A stretch of DNA of 64,000 bases from Paenibacillus dendritiformis (GTDB lineage: Bacteria > Bacillota > Bacilli > Paenibacillales > Paenibacillaceae): NCBI RefSeq assembly GCF_945605565.1, contig NZ_OX216966.1:2782001-2846000 (forward strand), given 5' to 3'. The notes below the pieces were generated by a model. That model saw nothing but the letters and a program-made list of their open reading frames with translations. It had not been told where the DNA came from and searched no databases. Made by a program: the position numbers and the translations under genes. Shown piece after piece: positions 37,056-45,895 of this stretch (the first letter of the stretch is position 1; each line of letters begins with the position of its first letter).

Positions 37056-38684
37056 ATGACTTGGCCTATATTGAACATACCTGTACAGCAATCATTGGCA
37101 AGACGATACATAGAACGGGACGACGCGATCATCGAATCGCTATATGAATACCATCCGGATCGCGATTGGGAGGCGCGCGTCCGATGGGTGGATGAAGCGG
37201 CGCATCTGCGGGCGGATCGTAAGCAGCTCGTCTCCGTCCTGCGCCGATATAATAAGGCAAGGAACGATCATCCGGCCGTGACGGCATCGCTGGACCAACT
37301 GGAGCGGGACGACGCCCTCGTCGTCGTCGGCGGACAGCAGGGCGGATTATTTACCGGCCCGCTGCTCGTCGTCTACAAGGCGGTATCGATTATCCGCATG
37401 GCTCAGGAGGCGGAGGCGAGACTGGGCCGTCCGGTCATTCCGATTTTCTGGATCGCGGGAGAGGATCATGATTTCGATGAAGTGAATCATGCGTATTTCC
37501 TCACCCCGGAACCTTCTGTCGCCCGGGTCCGGGTGGAGAAGAAGGAGGGAGCGCGCGCACCGGTCAGCAGCATTCGGCTGGATGAGGAGCAATGGGAAGC
37601 GGTCTTGAACGAGGTAGACGCCTTGCTGCCGGCTACGGAGTTCAAGCCGGCGCTGATGGAGCGGGTGCGGGAAGCATCCGCCGGCGCCGCGTCGCTTACC
37701 GATGCTTGCGCCGTGCTGCTCGGCGGCATGTTCGGCCCATACGGCCTCGTGTTCCTTGATTCGGCCGATCCGGAGCTGCGCCAGGTCGAAGGGCCGATGT
37801 TCCGCAGCCTCATCGCGCAGAACGACCTGCTGAGACAGGCCTACGGCGCCAGCGAGCGCGAGCTGGCTTCGCGCGGCTTCCCGACTCAGGCGGACCGTGC
37901 CGAGAACGGAGCGAATCTGTTCCTGATTCACGAGGGAGAGCGGCATCTGCTGTTCAAGGAAGACGGAGGCTTTACCGATCGGCATCGGACGCTGGTCCGA
38001 AGCGAGGATGAGCTGATGGCCGCCGCCGAATCGGCGCCCCATCTGTTGAGCAACAACGTGCTGACCCGCCCGTTGATGCAGGAATATTTGTTCCCGGTGC
38101 TGGCCATCGTGCTCGGTCCCGGCGAGATCGCCTACTGGGCGCAGACGAAAGAGGCTTTCCGCGCGCTCGGCATGCGGATGCCGCTGCTCTGGCCGCGCAT
38201 GGGCTTCACCTGCCTGGAAGGGACCGTGAACAAGCTCCTCGGGAAATATGAATTGACGGCCGGAGACATCATCGGGCATTATGAGGAGAGGAAGGAAGCG
38301 TGGCTGACGGCTCAGGATGAACTGGGGCTCGATGAACGGTTCGCTTCGCTCCGCCATGATGTCGATGCCCGCTATGAAGAGCTGCTTGCCCGGCTGAACG
38401 AAGCGCTCCCCGCGCTAGGCCGCCTGGGGGACACGAACCGGGCGAAGGTGCTGGAGCAGATCGACTTCCTGCACCACCGGGCGAAGGATGCGCTCCAGAA
38501 GCAGCATGAATCGGGTCTTCGCCAATGGGTGCGGATGAGGCTGACGCTCCATCCGCAGGATCGGCCGCAGGAGCGCGTCTACAATATGCTGATGTACGCC
38601 TGCCGCTACGGGGACGGCTGGTTCAAGCCAATCATGGAAGCTCCCGTCCTGTGGAACGGGGAGAACCGCTTGGTTGTGCTCTAA
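37056..38684 (+). CDS. bshC: Bacillithiol biosynthesis cysteine-adding enzyme BshC
   Basis: Adds cysteine to glucosaminyl-malate, the last step of bacillithiol synthesis. It has a Rossmann-like core with VVGGQQGGLFTGPLLVVYKA near 90-108, FWIAGEDHDFDEVNH near 130-144, LGPGEIAYWAQ and a C-terminal coiled coil. It is 542 residues, normal. It precedes the dcw cluster, as in B. subtilis (yllA), but here two extra genes (ahcY, DUF4349) intervene before mraZ. Confidence 0.95.
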   Translation: MTWPILNIPVQQSLARRYIERDDAIIESLYEYHPDRDWEARVRWVDEAAHLRADRKQLVSVLRRYNKARNDHPAVTASLDQLERDDALVVVGGQQGGLFTGPLLVVYKAVSIIRMAQEAEARLGRPVIPIFWIAGEDHDFDEVNHAYFLTPEPSVARVRVEKKEGARAPVSSIRLDEEQWEAVLNEVDALLPATEFKPALMERVREASAGAASLTDACAVLLGGMFGPYGLVFLDSADPELRQVEGPMFRSLIAQNDLLRQAYGASERELASRGFPTQADRAENGANLFLIHEGERHLLFKEDGGFTDRHRTLVRSEDELMAAAESAPHLLSNNVLTRPLMQEYLFPVLAIVLGPGEIAYWAQTKEAFRALGMRMPLLWPRMGFTCLEGTVNKLLGKYELTAGDIIGHYEERKEAWLTAQDELGLDERFASLRHDVDARYEELLARLNEALPALGRLGDTNRAKVLEQIDFLHHRAKDALQKQHESGLRQWVRMRLTLHPQDRPQERVYNMLMYACRYGDGWFKPIMEAPVLWNGENRLVVL

Positions 38685-38762
38685 CAATGGTTGCCAGCCC
38701 GGGTCAACAGGCGCGCATCTGCTGAATACGATAGCTATAACAGGAAGGGAAGGGTGTAGAGG

Positions 38763-40034
38763 ATGAGTCAGACAAAAGCAGCGGAGCATAGCATCGTCCG
38801 CGATATTGCATTGGCCCCGGAAGGGCATTTGAAGATCGATTGGGTGCAGGCCCATATGCCGGTGCTGAACCGGATTCGCAAGCAATTCGAAGCGGAGCAG
38901 CCGTTCAAGGGCTTGAAGGTGGCGATCTCGCTCCACCTGGAAGCGAAGACGGCTTATCTGGCCAAGGTCGTGCAGGCTGGAGGCGCCGATGTGACGATTA
39001 CCGGCAGCAACCCGTTATCGACGCAGGACGATGTCTGCGCCGCGCTGGTTGAAGACGGCATTACCGTCTATGCGAAGTACAATCCGGAACCGGAAGAGTA
39101 CAAGCAGCTGCTCCTCCGCACGCTGGAGACGAAGCCGGACCTGATTATCGACGACGGCGGCGATCTGATCTCGATTCTGCACTCCGAGCGTCCGGATCTG
39201 CGTGAGCAGGTGCGCGGCGGCGCCGAGGAGACGACGACAGGCATTCTGCGCCTGAAGGCGATGGAGAAGGATGGCACGCTCCAATTCCCGATGGTCGCCG
39301 TCAATGACGCCTTCTGCAAATACTTGTTCGACAACCGGTACGGCACAGGCCAATCGGTGTGGGACGGCATCAACCGTACAACGAATCTCGTCGTGGCCGG
39401 CAAGACCGTCGTCGTCGTCGGTTATGGCTGGTGCGGCAAAGGCGTGGCGATGCGGGCGAAAGGCCTCGGCGCGAACGTCGTCGTGACGGAGATCGACGCC
39501 ATTAAGGCCGTCGAAGCGTATATGGACGGATTCACCGTGCTGCCGATGAGCGAAGCGGCTCGCGCAGGCGATATTTTCGTGACGGTCACGGGGAACCGCG
39601 ATGTCATTCGCGGCGAGCATTACGACGTCATGAAGGATGGCGCGATTTTGTCCAACGCCGGCCATTTCGATGTGGAAGTGAATAAGCCGGAGCTGGAAGC
39701 ACGCGCGCAGAACGTGCATACGGTCCGCAAAAATATTGAAGAATACAAGTTGAAGGACGGACGCAGCATTTATCTGCTGGCGGAAGGCCGCCTCGTCAAC
39801 CTGGCAGCGGGGGACGGGCACCCGGCAGAGATTATGGATATGACGTTTGCCCTGCAGGCGTTGTCGCTGAAATATGTGAACGAGCACTATGAGCGCATCG
39901 GCAGCAAGGTTGTCAATGTGCCGTACGAACTGGATGAGCAGGTCGCCCGCTTCAAGCTGGAGTCGCTCGGCATTTCGATCGACACGCTGTCGGCTGAACA
40001 GCAATCGTATTTGGCCAGCTGGCAGGAACATTAA
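38763..40034 (+). CDS. ahcY: Adenosylhomocysteinase (S-adenosylhomocysteine hydrolase)
   Basis: Reversibly splits S-adenosylhomocysteine into adenosine and homocysteine, clearing the product of methyltransferases. NAD-binding motif VVVVGYGWCGKGVAMRAKG near 218; catalytic DDGGD near 130 and the NAFCKYLFDNRYGTGQS region near 183-199. It is 423 residues, the short bacterial form. Many Bacilli use Pfs/LuxS instead, so its presence here is noteworthy. A GGAAGGG site precedes the ATG; a strong terminator follows. Confidence 0.95.
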   Translation: MSQTKAAEHSIVRDIALAPEGHLKIDWVQAHMPVLNRIRKQFEAEQPFKGLKVAISLHLEAKTAYLAKVVQAGGADVTITGSNPLSTQDDVCAALVEDGITVYAKYNPEPEEYKQLLLRTLETKPDLIIDDGGDLISILHSERPDLREQVRGGAEETTTGILRLKAMEKDGTLQFPMVAVNDAFCKYLFDNRYGTGQSVWDGINRTTNLVVAGKTVVVVGYGWCGKGVAMRAKGLGANVVVTEIDAIKAVEAYMDGFTVLPMSEAARAGDIFVTVTGNRDVIRGEHYDVMKDGAILSNAGHFDVEVNKPELEARAQNVHTVRKNIEEYKLKDGRSIYLLAEGRLVNLAAGDGHPAEIMDMTFALQALSLKYVNEHYERIGSKVVNVPYELDEQVARFKLESLGISIDTLSAEQQSYLASWQEH

Positions 40035-40047
40035 TAGCCGCGTTACC

Positions 40048-40101
40048 GGCCGCCCGCTTCTTTGCTTCATAGAAGGCAAAGAAGGCGGGCGGTCTTTTTT
40101 T
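40048..40101 (+). terminator. Intrinsic terminator after ahcY
   Basis: GCCGCCCGC-TTCTTTGC pairs with GCAAAGAA-GGCGGGCGG with one bulge, followed by seven T residues. Confidence 0.9.
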
Positions 40102-40225
40102 ACATAGATAACAAAGGCCGCCCGCAACATTTGATTTCCATATTCCGTTAGGTAAGGTACAGATTGCGATCGCATCCAGAGGAGTTCGGAAGACGATGTG
40201 CCAAATAAAAGGGGGAATATGGGTT

Positions 40226-41392
40226 ATGTCAAGGATCGGGATGAGGAAGGTAAAGGAAACAGATAAGCGGGAAGGCCGAATGAGGCGGCTTGCCCGCTTC
40301 GGAGCGCTTCTGCTCGGGATGCTCATGCTCGCGCTGGCCGCCGGCTGCGGAGCCGTCTCCTCAGATCAAGCCTCCGAGGCCGGAACGGTCATGAACCAAT
40401 CGGAAGCGGCAATGGATAAGGGGGAGAGCCTGTCACCTGCCGGCGCTGGGTTCGCCAAGCAGGACGAGTCGAGCTTCGTCCCCGCCGATCGGAAGCTGAT
40501 CTATGAGGCGAATATCCGCATGGAGGTCAAAAACTATGAGGCCGCCAAGCAGCGGCTGCAGCAATTGGTTGAACACTCGAAGGGATATGTGCTGCAATTC
40601 TCCGATCAGGAGTCGGAGAGCGAGCGTGGGGGCTCCTTCGTCATTAAGGTACCTGCGGCAGGATTCACCGCTTTTCTTGATGAGCTAGGAACATGGGAAG
40701 TACTCGATTATCACCGTGAATATTCGGCCAATGACGTGACGGAGGAGTACGTCGATCTGGAAGCGAGACTAACTGCGCAGCGCGCCATGGAAGCCCGGCT
40801 GCTGGCGTTCATGGAGAAGGCGACGCGCGCGGACGATCTGGTCCAGTTCTCCAGCGAGCTCGGGTCTGTGCAGTCGGAGATTGAGCAGATTGTCGGGCGC
40901 AAGCGGTATCTGGATAATCATGTGGCCATGTCAACCGTAAATATGAGATTGTATCAGCCGGTCAATGTTCCGGTCGTGCAGGGCTTGAAAAATGCATTCG
41001 GAACCCGGATGGCGAATACGCTCGTTCAAAGCTGGGAGGCGCTGGTCCAGTTCGTTCAGGTCATTATTTTATTTTTGACGGCGCTCCTTCCTTTTGCCTG
41101 CGCCGCCGCCATTGTCGGCGTTCCGATCTGGCTGCTTGTGAAGCGGAGAAGAGGCCGGCGGCGGCATCCGCAATCGCGTGTCCCCGGACACCCGGGCGGA
41201 CCTGAAGAGCAGCGGCACAGGGGAACGGGCCAAGATCCGGCCGAGGGGGCGGATGGCAAGCCAGAAGCCGACGACGGGCCCGCTGCGGAAGCCGCGGTGC
41301 CGGCACCGGCTGTCGAACCGGCGGAAACGGAGGAACAGGGGCGTTCGACCGAAGGGATAAGCGCTGAAGCCGATAGCGAGAACAAAAAGTAA
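40226..41392 (+). CDS. DUF4349 lipoprotein
   Basis: A 388-residue predicted lipoprotein: hydrophobic segment with lipobox LALAAGC (Cys near 41), DUF4349 domain (about 88-255: RKLIYEANIRMEVKNYE, VPAAGFTAFLDEL, YVDLEARLTAQ), then a membrane helix (about 283-310) and a charged Pro/Glu tail. DUF4349 proteins are envelope proteins of unknown function. Start 40226 has AGGGGG upstream; in-frame ATGs at 40196 and 40241 are alternatives. TTGATT-16-TAAGGT at 40131-40158 may be its promoter. Confidence 0.85.
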   Translation: MSRIGMRKVKETDKREGRMRRLARFGALLLGMLMLALAAGCGAVSSDQASEAGTVMNQSEAAMDKGESLSPAGAGFAKQDESSFVPADRKLIYEANIRMEVKNYEAAKQRLQQLVEHSKGYVLQFSDQESESERGGSFVIKVPAAGFTAFLDELGTWEVLDYHREYSANDVTEEYVDLEARLTAQRAMEARLLAFMEKATRADDLVQFSSELGSVQSEIEQIVGRKRYLDNHVAMSTVNMRLYQPVNVPVVQGLKNAFGTRMANTLVQSWEALVQFVQVIILFLTALLPFACAAAIVGVPIWLLVKRRRGRRRHPQSRVPGHPGGPEEQRHRGTGQDPAEGADGKPEADDGPAAEAAVPAPAVEPAETEEQGRSTEGISAEADSENKK

Positions 41393-41400
41393 TATGAAAT

Positions 41401-41429
41401 AAAAATCCTGCTGACAAGCAGGATTTTTT
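41401..41429 (+). terminator. Intrinsic terminator before mraZ
   Basis: AAAAATCCTGCT pairs exactly with AGCAGGATTTTT around a GACA loop. It separates the dcw cluster from the upstream genes. Confidence 0.9.
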
Positions 41430-41456
41430 ATATTGACGGCGAAGTATTCTTTTGTT

Positions 41457-41492
41457 GTGGGGGAAAGTGGGGCATCGTGGTGGATTTAGGGG
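41457..41492 (+). promoter_or_regulatory. Probable MraZ operator (phased TGGG repeats)
   Basis: GTGGGG at 41457, GTGGGG at 41467 and GTGGTG at 41477 are spaced exactly 10 bp apart, and a weaker AGGGG follows at 41488. MraZ is known to bind tandem TGGGN/GTGG boxes with 5-nt spacers in front of its own gene and repress the dcw operon. The operator lies just upstream of mraZ. A clear -10 box was not identified. Confidence 0.7.
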
Positions 41493-41509
41493 GGAGGAGT
41501 GGTGGCAAG

Positions 41510-41941
41510 ATGTTCATGGGTGAATATCAACACAGCATCGATGACAAAGGCCGCCTGATCATTCCCGCCAAGCTGCGTGACTCCTTGGGCTCCACCTTCA
41601 TACTCACGCGCGGCTTGGATCAATGTCTGTTCGTCTACCCGATGGAAGAATGGGGCCTGCTCGAACAGAAATTGAAGGCACTGCCTTTGATGAAGGCGGA
41701 CGCGCGGGCCTTTACCCGCTTTTTCTTCTCCGGCGCGACCGAATGCGAGTGGGACAAGCAGGGCCGGATCAACATTCCCGCCCATCTCCGGCAGCATGCC
41801 AAGCTGGACAAGGAATGTATGATTATCGGCGTCCAGAGCCGGGTGGAGATTTGGAGCAAGGACGCTTGGGAACAATATATGCAGCAGTCCGCGTCCACCT
41901 TTGAAGAAATAGCCGAGACACTGGTTGACTTTGATTTTTGA
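41510..41941 (+). CDS. mraZ: Transcriptional regulator MraZ
   Basis: First gene of the division and cell-wall cluster; a ring-forming AbrB-fold DNA-binding protein that represses its own operon. Two SpoVT-AbrB-like repeats: [20 protein letters not shown] near 4 and [19 protein letters not shown] near 80. ATG at 41510 gives 143 residues, the same as B. subtilis MraZ; the longer frame from 41477 runs through the operator repeats and is unlikely. A dispersed repeat follows it. Confidence 0.95.
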   Translation: MFMGEYQHSIDDKGRLIIPAKLRDSLGSTFILTRGLDQCLFVYPMEEWGLLEQKLKALPLMKADARAFTRFFFSGATECEWDKQGRINIPAHLRQHAKLDKECMIIGVQSRVEIWSKDAWEQYMQQSASTFEEIAETLVDFDF

Positions 41942-41947
41942 GAGGTT

Positions 41948-42190
41948 GTTCAAAAAGTCCGCTTTTGATCACGAAGTGATGCAGGTAGTATATCGGCATC
42001 GAATCTTGCATTCACTCTTGAAAAGCATATGCTTCCGAAGTATGTTTCCTACGGAAACATTGTAGCTGCTCATGTAGTCTCGCCTACACTGCGCTGCTCC
42101 TCACGAGTTTTGCGCAGCAAAACTCGCTTCGAAAGCCTAGGCTTCGAGTTCTTGCAACCTTCTCGGTGCTGAAAACCGGCCTGTTTGAAC
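41948..42190. repeat. Dispersed inverted-repeat element, full copy B (243 bp)
   Basis: Same terminal sequences as copy A (GTTCAAAAAGTCCGCTTTT at left, AAAACCGGCC-GTTTGAAC at right) and the same interior blocks, but with extra palindromic pieces: AAGCATATGCTT, ATGTTTCC-TAC-GGAAACAT, CGAGTTTTGC-GCA-GCAAAACTCG and AGCCTAGGCT. It starts 6 bp after the mraZ stop and fills most of the 329-bp gap to rsmH; apart from the rsmH ribosome site nothing else was seen there. Confidence 0.85.
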
Positions 42191-42270
42191 TTCCATTTCT
42201 AGGGGTAGCGAACCGTGAAAAGAGGAAAGACAACATAGACGGGAACAGGAAGAACTAGGAGGAATAACAT

Positions 42271-43221
42271 GTGTTTCACCATATAACGGTGTTAAAAGAG
42301 GAAGCTGTGAATGGGCTGAATGTGCGCCCTGACGGCATCTATGTCGATTGTACCCTGGGAGGGGCGGGACACAGCTCCGCCATTGCATCCGTGCTGTCCG
42401 CGGACGGCCGGCTCATCGCGCTGGATCAGGACGATTGGGCTTTGGATAATGCCGCGAACGTGCTGGCCCCCTACCTTGACCGGGTGACGATGATCAAGAC
42501 GAATTTCCGTCATATCGAGGACGCGCTGCGTCAGGCGGAGGTGCCGTTTGTCGATGGCGTGCCTCAGGTGGACGGCATTCTGTTCGACCTCGGGGTATCG
42601 TCGCCGCAGCTTGATGAAGGAGAGCGCGGCTTCAGCTATCAGCATGACGCGCCGCTGGACATGCGCATGGATCGAAGCACTTCGCTGACGGCCCGCGAGA
42701 TTGTGAATGAGTGGCCGGAAGAGGAGATCGCCCGCATCCTGTTCGAATACGGGGAAGAGAAATTTTCACGCCGCATCGCCCGCCGCATCATGGAGGCGAG
42801 GGCGGATCATCCGATCGAGACGACCGGCGAGCTGGCCGAGCTGGTCAAGGCCGGGATTCCGGCGGCAACCCGAAGGACCGGGGGCCATCCGGCCAAGCGC
42901 AGCTTCCAGGCGCTTCGCATCGCCGTCAATGACGAGCTGGGCGCGTTCGAGCAAGCGCTCCATCAGGCAATCCATTGCTTGAAGCCGGGCGGAAGGGTCG
43001 CTGTCATTACCTTCCATTCCTTGGAGGATCGGATATGCAAGCAGACATTCAACCAGTATATGAACCGCTGCACTTGTCCGCCGGATCTGCCGATGTGCGC
43101 TTGCGGCAAGCAGGATATTTTGACTTTGCCGAAGCGCAAGCCGATTGTGCCGAGCGCGGACGAGTTGGAGCGCAACCCGCGTTCTCGTTCCGCGAGATTA
43201 CGGGTTGCCGAGAAATTGTAA
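42271..43221 (+). CDS. rsmH: 16S rRNA (cytosine-N4)-methyltransferase RsmH (MraW)
   Basis: Methylates N4 of C1402 in 16S r[15 protein letters not shown] at the start, the SAM motif [10 protein letters not shown] near 28, [11 protein letters not shown] near 108 and [11 protein letters not shown] near 247 are all typical. GTG start at 42271 with AGGAGG 7 bp upstream; the ATG two bases earlier is in another frame that stops at once. 316 residues, normal. Confidence 0.96.
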   Translation: MFHHITVLKEEAVNGLNVRPDGIYVDCTLGGAGHSSAIASVLSADGRLIALDQDDWALDNAANVLAPYLDRVTMIKTNFRHIEDALRQAEVPFVDGVPQVDGILFDLGVSSPQLDEGERGFSYQHDAPLDMRMDRSTSLTAREIVNEWPEEEIARILFEYGEEKFSRRIARRIMEARADHPIETTGELAELVKAGIPAATRRTGGHPAKRSFQALRIAVNDELGAFEQALHQAIHCLKPGGRVAVITFHSLEDRICKQTFNQYMNRCTCPPDLPMCACGKQDILTLPKRKPIVPSADELERNPRSRSARLRVAEKL

Positions 43222-43239
43222 TGAAGGGGAGAGCAGAAG

Positions 43240-43629
43240 ATGGCTTATACTCGCGGTAATTTGGCCGTCCGGCCGGAGAGGCAGCAGCAGCCGAGGCCCA
43301 AGGTTCGCCAGACAACGAAGACCGTCGTCCGCAAGAACACATTGCCGACGAGGGAGAAGCTGTTGTATCTGCTGACCATTCTATTGTGCACGGCCGTAGC
43401 GCTCGTTCTTATCGGGCGATATGCCCAGATCTACGACATGAACCGGCAGATCCAGAATTTGAAGCGGGAGACGATATCGCTCCAGGATCAGACCTCCGTG
43501 TTGAGAGTAGAAGTCGAGAAGCTGTCGGATTGGAAACGGATTGAAGAGATTGCGCGGAAGAACGGGCTCATATTTCCCGAGACGCCGCTAGAGATTCAAG
43601 TATACAAACAAGCCATAGGCAATGATTGA
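43240..43629 (+). CDS. ftsL: Cell division protein FtsL
   Basis: Small bitopic septum protein that forms a complex with DivIB and DivIC and activates septal synthesis. It has a basic cytoplasmic N-terminus (1-42), one membrane helix (about 43-62) and a leucine-zipper-like coiled coil (about 65-100), ending with ARKNGLIFPE, as in Bacillus FtsL. It is 129 residues. It overlaps pbpB by 8 bp if the first start there is used. Confidence 0.9.
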   Translation: MAYTRGNLAVRPERQQQPRPKVRQTTKTVVRKNTLPTREKLLYLLTILLCTAVALVLIGRYAQIYDMNRQIQNLKRETISLQDQTSVLRVEVEKLSDWKRIEEIARKNGLIFPETPLEIQVYKQAIGND

Positions 43630-45826
43630 ACGAGGGATGAAGATGGTCAAACGAATCAAGTTGCGCACGTTGACAATCGGGGGCTTATTCACCCTCTTTT
43701 TTATTGTCATCGTGACCCGTCTATTTTGGTATCAGGTGTGGAATCAAGATTTTTGGATGGAGCTGGCGAAAAATTCGTGGTCAACGGAGCGGACTATCGA
43801 GCCGGTGCGCGGGACGATCTATGATCAGAACGGGGAAGTGCTCGTCATGAATGCCCCTGCGTATACGGTCGCGGTCAATCCGGGTCTGATTCAGGAGCTG
43901 AAAACAGATAAAAAGATGGTCGAGCAGGATATCGACGTGGAGCGGCTTATCGTCCAAGAGCTGCACAAGGTGCTGGGCAAGCCGGAGAACGAGCTCTATG
44001 ACATTGTCCGCAAAAAAAGCCCGGAGACCGGAAAATATTTGGTTCATCGCGAGGTCCGGAACGAGGGCTGGAAGATCGAGGAGGAGACCGCGCAGAAGCT
44101 GCGCGACTTCACGGAGTCGCTCAAGGAAAAGACCAAATTGCAGGATATCGGGCTGTACCTGATGCCGGAGGTAAAGCGGTTCTACGCCAAAAACAACCTG
44201 GCCGCGCACGTCCTTGGTTATACCGACAAAGCCGGAAAACCTGTCTATGGGATCGAGCAGCTGTATAATGAGCAATTGTCCGGTACAGCGGGTTCAATCC
44301 AGTATGAGAAGGATCGGATGGGCAACAAGCTCCCGAAGGCGTCGGAGGTTTACACACCGGCCCGGGACGGGGACAATATGTATTTGACGATCGATCGCAC
44401 GATTCAGCAATATATCGAGGAAGAGATCCGGAAAGTGTACAATGAATATTCCCCGCATACGATTACGGTTATCGCCGCGGATCCGAAGACCGGGGATATT
44501 TTGGGTCTGGCGAACATGCCGACGTTCAATCCGAATTCGTATTGGGATTTTGACAATGAGCGCGCCTTTTTCAACCCGGCGGTGCAGGGCGGCTACGAGC
44601 CGGGATCGACGTTCAAGATCGTGACGCTCGCGGCGGCGGTGCAGGAAGGCTTGTTCGATCCGGAAGCCACTTTCCCTTCAGGGAAAATTTATGCGGGCGG
44701 ACGACCTATTCACGACGTCAATACGACATGGGGCACGATCTCCTACCTGGAAGGCTTGAAGCGTTCCAGTAACGTCGCCTTCGTCAAGCTCGGCTTCGAG
44801 ATGCTGAAGGAGGACCGGTTCAAGTCCTATATCGACAAGTTCGGCTTCGGGGAAAAAACGGGCATCGAGATTCCATATGAATACGAGGGCTTCGTTCAGT
44901 TCCAATATCCGGCGGACGTCGCGGCTGCCTCGTACGGCCACGGCCAGATTAAAGTGACGCCGATTCAGCAGATTATGGCCGTCTCGGCCGTGGCGAACGG
45001 CGGCAAGCTGATGAAGCCGCATATCGTGAAGAAGATTGAGGACCCGGTGACCGGAGAAGTGACCGAGCGGGAGCCGGAAGTGGTGCGGCAAGTAATTGAT
45101 CCGGCAATTGCCAAGCAGGTCAGCGAGTATTTGGAGCAGGTTGTCGCCGATCAGGAGATCGGCACCGGGAAGAACGCGTATATCGAAGGCTACCGGGTCG
45201 CGGGCAAGACCGGAACCGCGCTTAAGGTTATTAACGGGGAGTATGACACGACCCGTGCGGTCGTGTCCTTCGTCGGCTTCGCTCCGGTGGAGGATCCCCG
45301 CATCGCGGTCATCGTCGTCGTCGACGACCCGCAGAAGTATTGGGAGGGCGGCGGCTTCGTCTCGCCGTTTATTTTCAAAAATATCGTCTCCAAATCGCTG
45401 CGCTACATGGGTGTGCCCACTTCTCATGAGATGAAGCCGGGCGAGGCAGGCAAATCCGAAGGCCCGACCCGCTTGGTCAAGGCGCCGAACATCCAGGGGC
45501 TGAAGCCGCATGAAGCGAAGAAGCGGCTTGCGGAGCAGGGCATCGTCTTCCAGACGGTCGGCGCAGGCAAGGAAGTGAAGCGCCAATTCCCGGCGCCGGG
45601 CGAATATTTGGGCTCTGGCCAGCGGGTCTACCTGCTGACTGATGAGCCGGAAAATCTCTCCATGCCGGATATGAAAGGCAAATCGCTTCGCGATGTCATG
45701 GAAATCGCCTCGCTGCTGGGCATCGAGGTTCGAATCGAGGGAGAAGGCTACGTGACCGAGCAGAAAGCCTCGACAGACAACGGCAAGCGCGTCGTCGACA
45801 TAAAATTGGAGCCGAGAAGGCCATAG
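43622..45826 (+). CDS. pbpB: Penicillin-binding protein 2B (septal transpeptidase, FtsI type)
   Basis: Class B PBP that cross-links septal peptidoglycan. It has an N-terminal membrane helix (about 16-36), a dimerisation domain with RGTIYDQNGEVL near 60, and a transpeptidase domain with active-site Ser in EPGSTFKI near 328, SSN near 380 and KTGTA near 528. Two PASTA domains follow (about 617-675 and 677-734). The ATG at 43622 overlaps ftsL; the ATG at 43643 has a better ribosome site (GAGGG) and may be the real start. Confidence 0.95.
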   Translation: MIERGMKMVKRIKLRTLTIGGLFTLFFIVIVTRLFWYQVWNQDFWMELAKNSWSTERTIEPVRGTIYDQNGEVLVMNAPAYTVAVNPGLIQELKTDKKMVEQDIDVERLIVQELHKVLGKPENELYDIVRKKSPETGKYLVHREVRNEGWKIEEETAQKLRDFTESLKEKTKLQDIGLYLMPEVKRFYAKNNLAAHVLGYTDKAGKPVYGIEQLYNEQLSGTAGSIQYEKDRMGNKLPKASEVYTPARDGDNMYLTIDRTIQQYIEEEIRKVYNEYSPHTITVIAADPKTGDILGLANMPTFNPNSYWDFDNERAFFNPAVQGGYEPGSTFKIVTLAAAVQEGLFDPEATFPSGKIYAGGRPIHDVNTTWGTISYLEGLKRSSNVAFVKLGFEMLKEDRFKSYIDKFGFGEKTGIEIPYEYEGFVQFQYPADVAAASYGHGQIKVTPIQQIMAVSAVANGGKLMKPHIVKKIEDPVTGEVTEREPEVVRQVIDPAIAKQVSEYLEQVVADQEIGTGKNAYIEGYRVAGKTGTALKVINGEYDTTRAVVSFVGFAPVEDPRIAVIVVVDDPQKYWEGGGFVSPFIFKNIVSKSLRYMGVPTSHEMKPGEAGKSEGPTRLVKAPNIQGLKPHEAKKRLAEQGIVFQTVGAGKEVKRQFPAPGEYLGSGQRVYLLTDEPENLSMPDMKGKSLRDVMEIASLLGIEVRIEGEGYVTEQKASTDNGKRVVDIKLEPRRP

Positions 45827-45843
45827 CTTGTTCTATCCCCTGG

Positions 45844-45882
45844 TTGTCCCGAATAGGTTGGTTATGAACCCAAGTGGGACAA
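45844..45882 (+). repeat. Hairpin directly before the spoVD ribosome site
   Basis: TTGTCCC (45844-45850) pairs exactly with GGGACAA (45876-45882), with an inner GGTT/AACC pair. GGAGGGG, the spoVD ribosome site, follows at once. It may tune translation or act as an RNA-processing site between pbpB and spoVD. Confidence 0.45.
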
Positions 45883-45895
45883 AGGAGGGGTTACC

